Part shown: positions 63,115-64,000 of the stretch, piece by piece
Numbering within the stretch: the stretch's first letter is position 1
Layout of the letters: each line of letters begins with the position of its first letter
Assembly: GCA_947503525.1 (NCBI GenBank)
Contig: CANNEA010000004.1
Coordinates: 124,001-188,000, forward strand
Origin: an uncultured Carboxylicivirga sp.
GTDB taxonomy: Bacteria; Bacteroidota; Bacteroidia; Bacteroidales; Marinilabiliaceae
Direction of reading: 5' to 3'
DNA: 64,000 nucleotides
The notes under the pieces: model-generated
Databases searched by the model: none
The model's input: only the letters and a program-made list of their open reading frames with translations
What the model was told of the DNA's origin: nothing
Made by a program: the position numbers and the translations under genes

Positions 63115-63678
63115 ATGAAAAAAGGAAAACTACTCATATTTTCTGCTCCATCGGGTTCAGGGAAAAGTACTATTGTGCAAGCCTTATTAAAAAAAGATTA
63201 TAAGCTTGAATTTTCAGTTTCAGCAACCAGCCGTTCCCCTCGTGGAGATGAGCAACATGGCAAAGAATATTATTTCCTGACACCTGAAGAGTTTCGGTTT
63301 AAGATAAATCAAGGTGATTTTTTAGAATGGGAGGAAGTATATACTGACAACTATTACGGTACTCTGCGAAGCGAAGTGGAACGAATTACATCAGCAGGCT
63401 ATAATGTGATTTTTGACGTGGATGTTGTAGGTGGTATAAATATTAAAAAGGAATTTGATGAAGATGCATTAAGCATTTTTGTGCAGCCTCCATCGGTTGA
63501 GGAATTAAGGAAGCGATTAATTGGGCGTGCTACAGATTCGATGGATAAAATTGAACAGCGACTAGCAAAAGCGGAGTACGAATTAGAGTATGCTTCCCAA
63601 TTCGATAAAGTGGTTATTAATGACAAGCTTGATCAAGCGATAAGAGATACTGAAAAACTACTAAACGACTTTTTGTAA
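63115..63678 (+). CDS. gmk: Guanylate kinase
   Basis: 187 residues. It phosphorylates GMP to GDP. The P-loop is FSAPSGSGKSTI and the GMP-binding part is ATSRSPRGDEQHGKEYYFL, followed by FDVDVVGGINIKK and a lid with RLIGRATDS. The length is normal. It follows yicC by 29 bases and is followed by nadD three bases after the stop. Confidence 0.97.
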   Translation: MKKGKLLIFSAPSGSGKSTIVQALLKKDYKLEFSVSATSRSPRGDEQHGKEYYFLTPEEFRFKINQGDFLEWEEVYTDNYYGTLRSEVERITSAGYNVIFDVDVVGGINIKKEFDEDALSIFVQPPSVEELRKRLIGRATDSMDKIEQRLAKAEYELEYASQFDKVVINDKLDQAIRDTEKLLNDFL

Positions 63679-63681
63679 ACC

Positions 63682-64000
63682 ATGAAGCAGATAGGTCTAT
63701 TCTTCGGTTCGTTCAATCCAATTCACATTGGACATTTGGCATTAGCTAACTACATGTGTGAATTTGAAGATATAGATGAGGTTTGGTTTGTGGTTAGTCC
63801 GCAGAACCCTTTTAAGGATAGTTCTGAACTATTAGACACCAGGCATCGCGTTGAGATGGTAATGTTGGCTACTGAACACTATTCGAAATTTAAGGTTGAA
63901 GAAATAGAGTTGGAGCTACCGATTCCTTCATATACCATTGACACACTAAATGAGCTTCAGAAAAGATATTCCGATTGTTTTTTCAATATTATTATGGGCG
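63682..64000 (+). CDS. nadD: Nicotinate-nucleotide adenylyltransferase, N-terminal part (runs off right edge)
   Basis: The first 106 codons of NadD, which joins nicotinate mononucleotide with ATP to form deamido-NAD. The nucleotidyltransferase motif is IGLFFGSFNPIHIGHLALA, with the HxGH signature. VWFVVSPQNPFK and TRHRVEMVMLAT follow, both typical. The remainder lies outside the window. Confidence 0.95.
   Translation, partial: MKQIGLFFGSFNPIHIGHLALANYMCEFEDIDEVWFVVSPQNPFKDSSELLDTRHRVEMVMLATEHYSKFKVEEIELELPIPSYTIDTLNELQKRYSDCFFNIIMG

Noticed and set aside
1-64000. CRISPR arrays, prophage or phage-defence systems
   Set aside because: No regularly spaced repeats, Cas, capsid, terminase, restriction or toxin-antitoxin genes could be recognised.

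Overview
The window reads as chromosome of an AT-rich Bacteroidota bacterium, most like the marine or sediment Marinilabiliales. Support comes from a type IX secretion sorting domain, DUF3078, DUF4199 and FAS1 proteins, ComEC without its beta-lactamase domain, promoters of the TTTG-N19/20-TAnnTTTG type, and the general lack of Shine-Dalgarno sequences. I see no rRNA operon, prophage or CRISPR array.

Layout. 1-2739: 5' part of a malic enzyme gene, a DUF819 membrane protein and a very small T9SS cargo protein. 2745-17442: a hexuronate locus bracketed by two LacI-type regulators. It encodes uronate isomerase, KDG kinase, KDPG aldolase, an SDR fructuronate reductase, mannonate dehydratase, a second PfkB kinase, a LarA-family (nickel-pincer) epimerase-like protein, 6-phosphogluconate dehydrogenase and a three-part TRAP transporter. 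The first five enzymes give the textbook route to pyruvate plus glyceraldehyde-3-phosphate. The next three could form a second exit, mannonate to gluconate to 6-phosphogluconate to ribulose-5-phosphate. 17443-22230: an accessory island of small orphan genes, an IS110-type transposase gene with one in-frame stop, DUF2200, a Crp-like fragment and one module with the architecture of an integron gene cassette.

22231-26078: outer-membrane phospholipase A, a DUF457 membrane hydrolase and a large unknown exported protein. 26156-27697: divergent oxyR and dps sharing a promoter region with an OxyR-like box. 27777-38546: sulfur assimilation and siroheme synthesis (rrf2, cysK, cysJI, DUF2061, met8-like, cobA-hemD fusion), then a BamA-like barrel, a Cys/Met-metabolism PLP enzyme and a lipoprotein cytochrome c. 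38799-42982: miaA, Nudix, methyltransferase, glycosyltransferase and DUF4199. 43142-43776: SRP RNA and a tRNA cluster (Thr, Tyr, Thr, Gly) with a broken tRNA-Gly copy carrying a palindrome.

43848-64000: TsaC/YciO-like protein, TrkH/TrkA potassium uptake, ComEC, YitT, a PNGase F-like lipoprotein, MFS, DUF3078, tryptophanase with a long leader, MATE, a MerR/B12-binding regulator with a CarH-like W-x9-EH motif, a triple-FAS1 lipoprotein, and yicC-gmk-nadD running off the right edge.

Most of the window is ordinary core genome. The most interesting parts are the LarA/PfkB/Gnd module, the cassette-like island, the palindrome in the broken tRNA copy, the degenerate HemC-like domain on CobA-HemD, and the leader ahead of cysJ. 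All family calls come from reading motifs; no database search was run.
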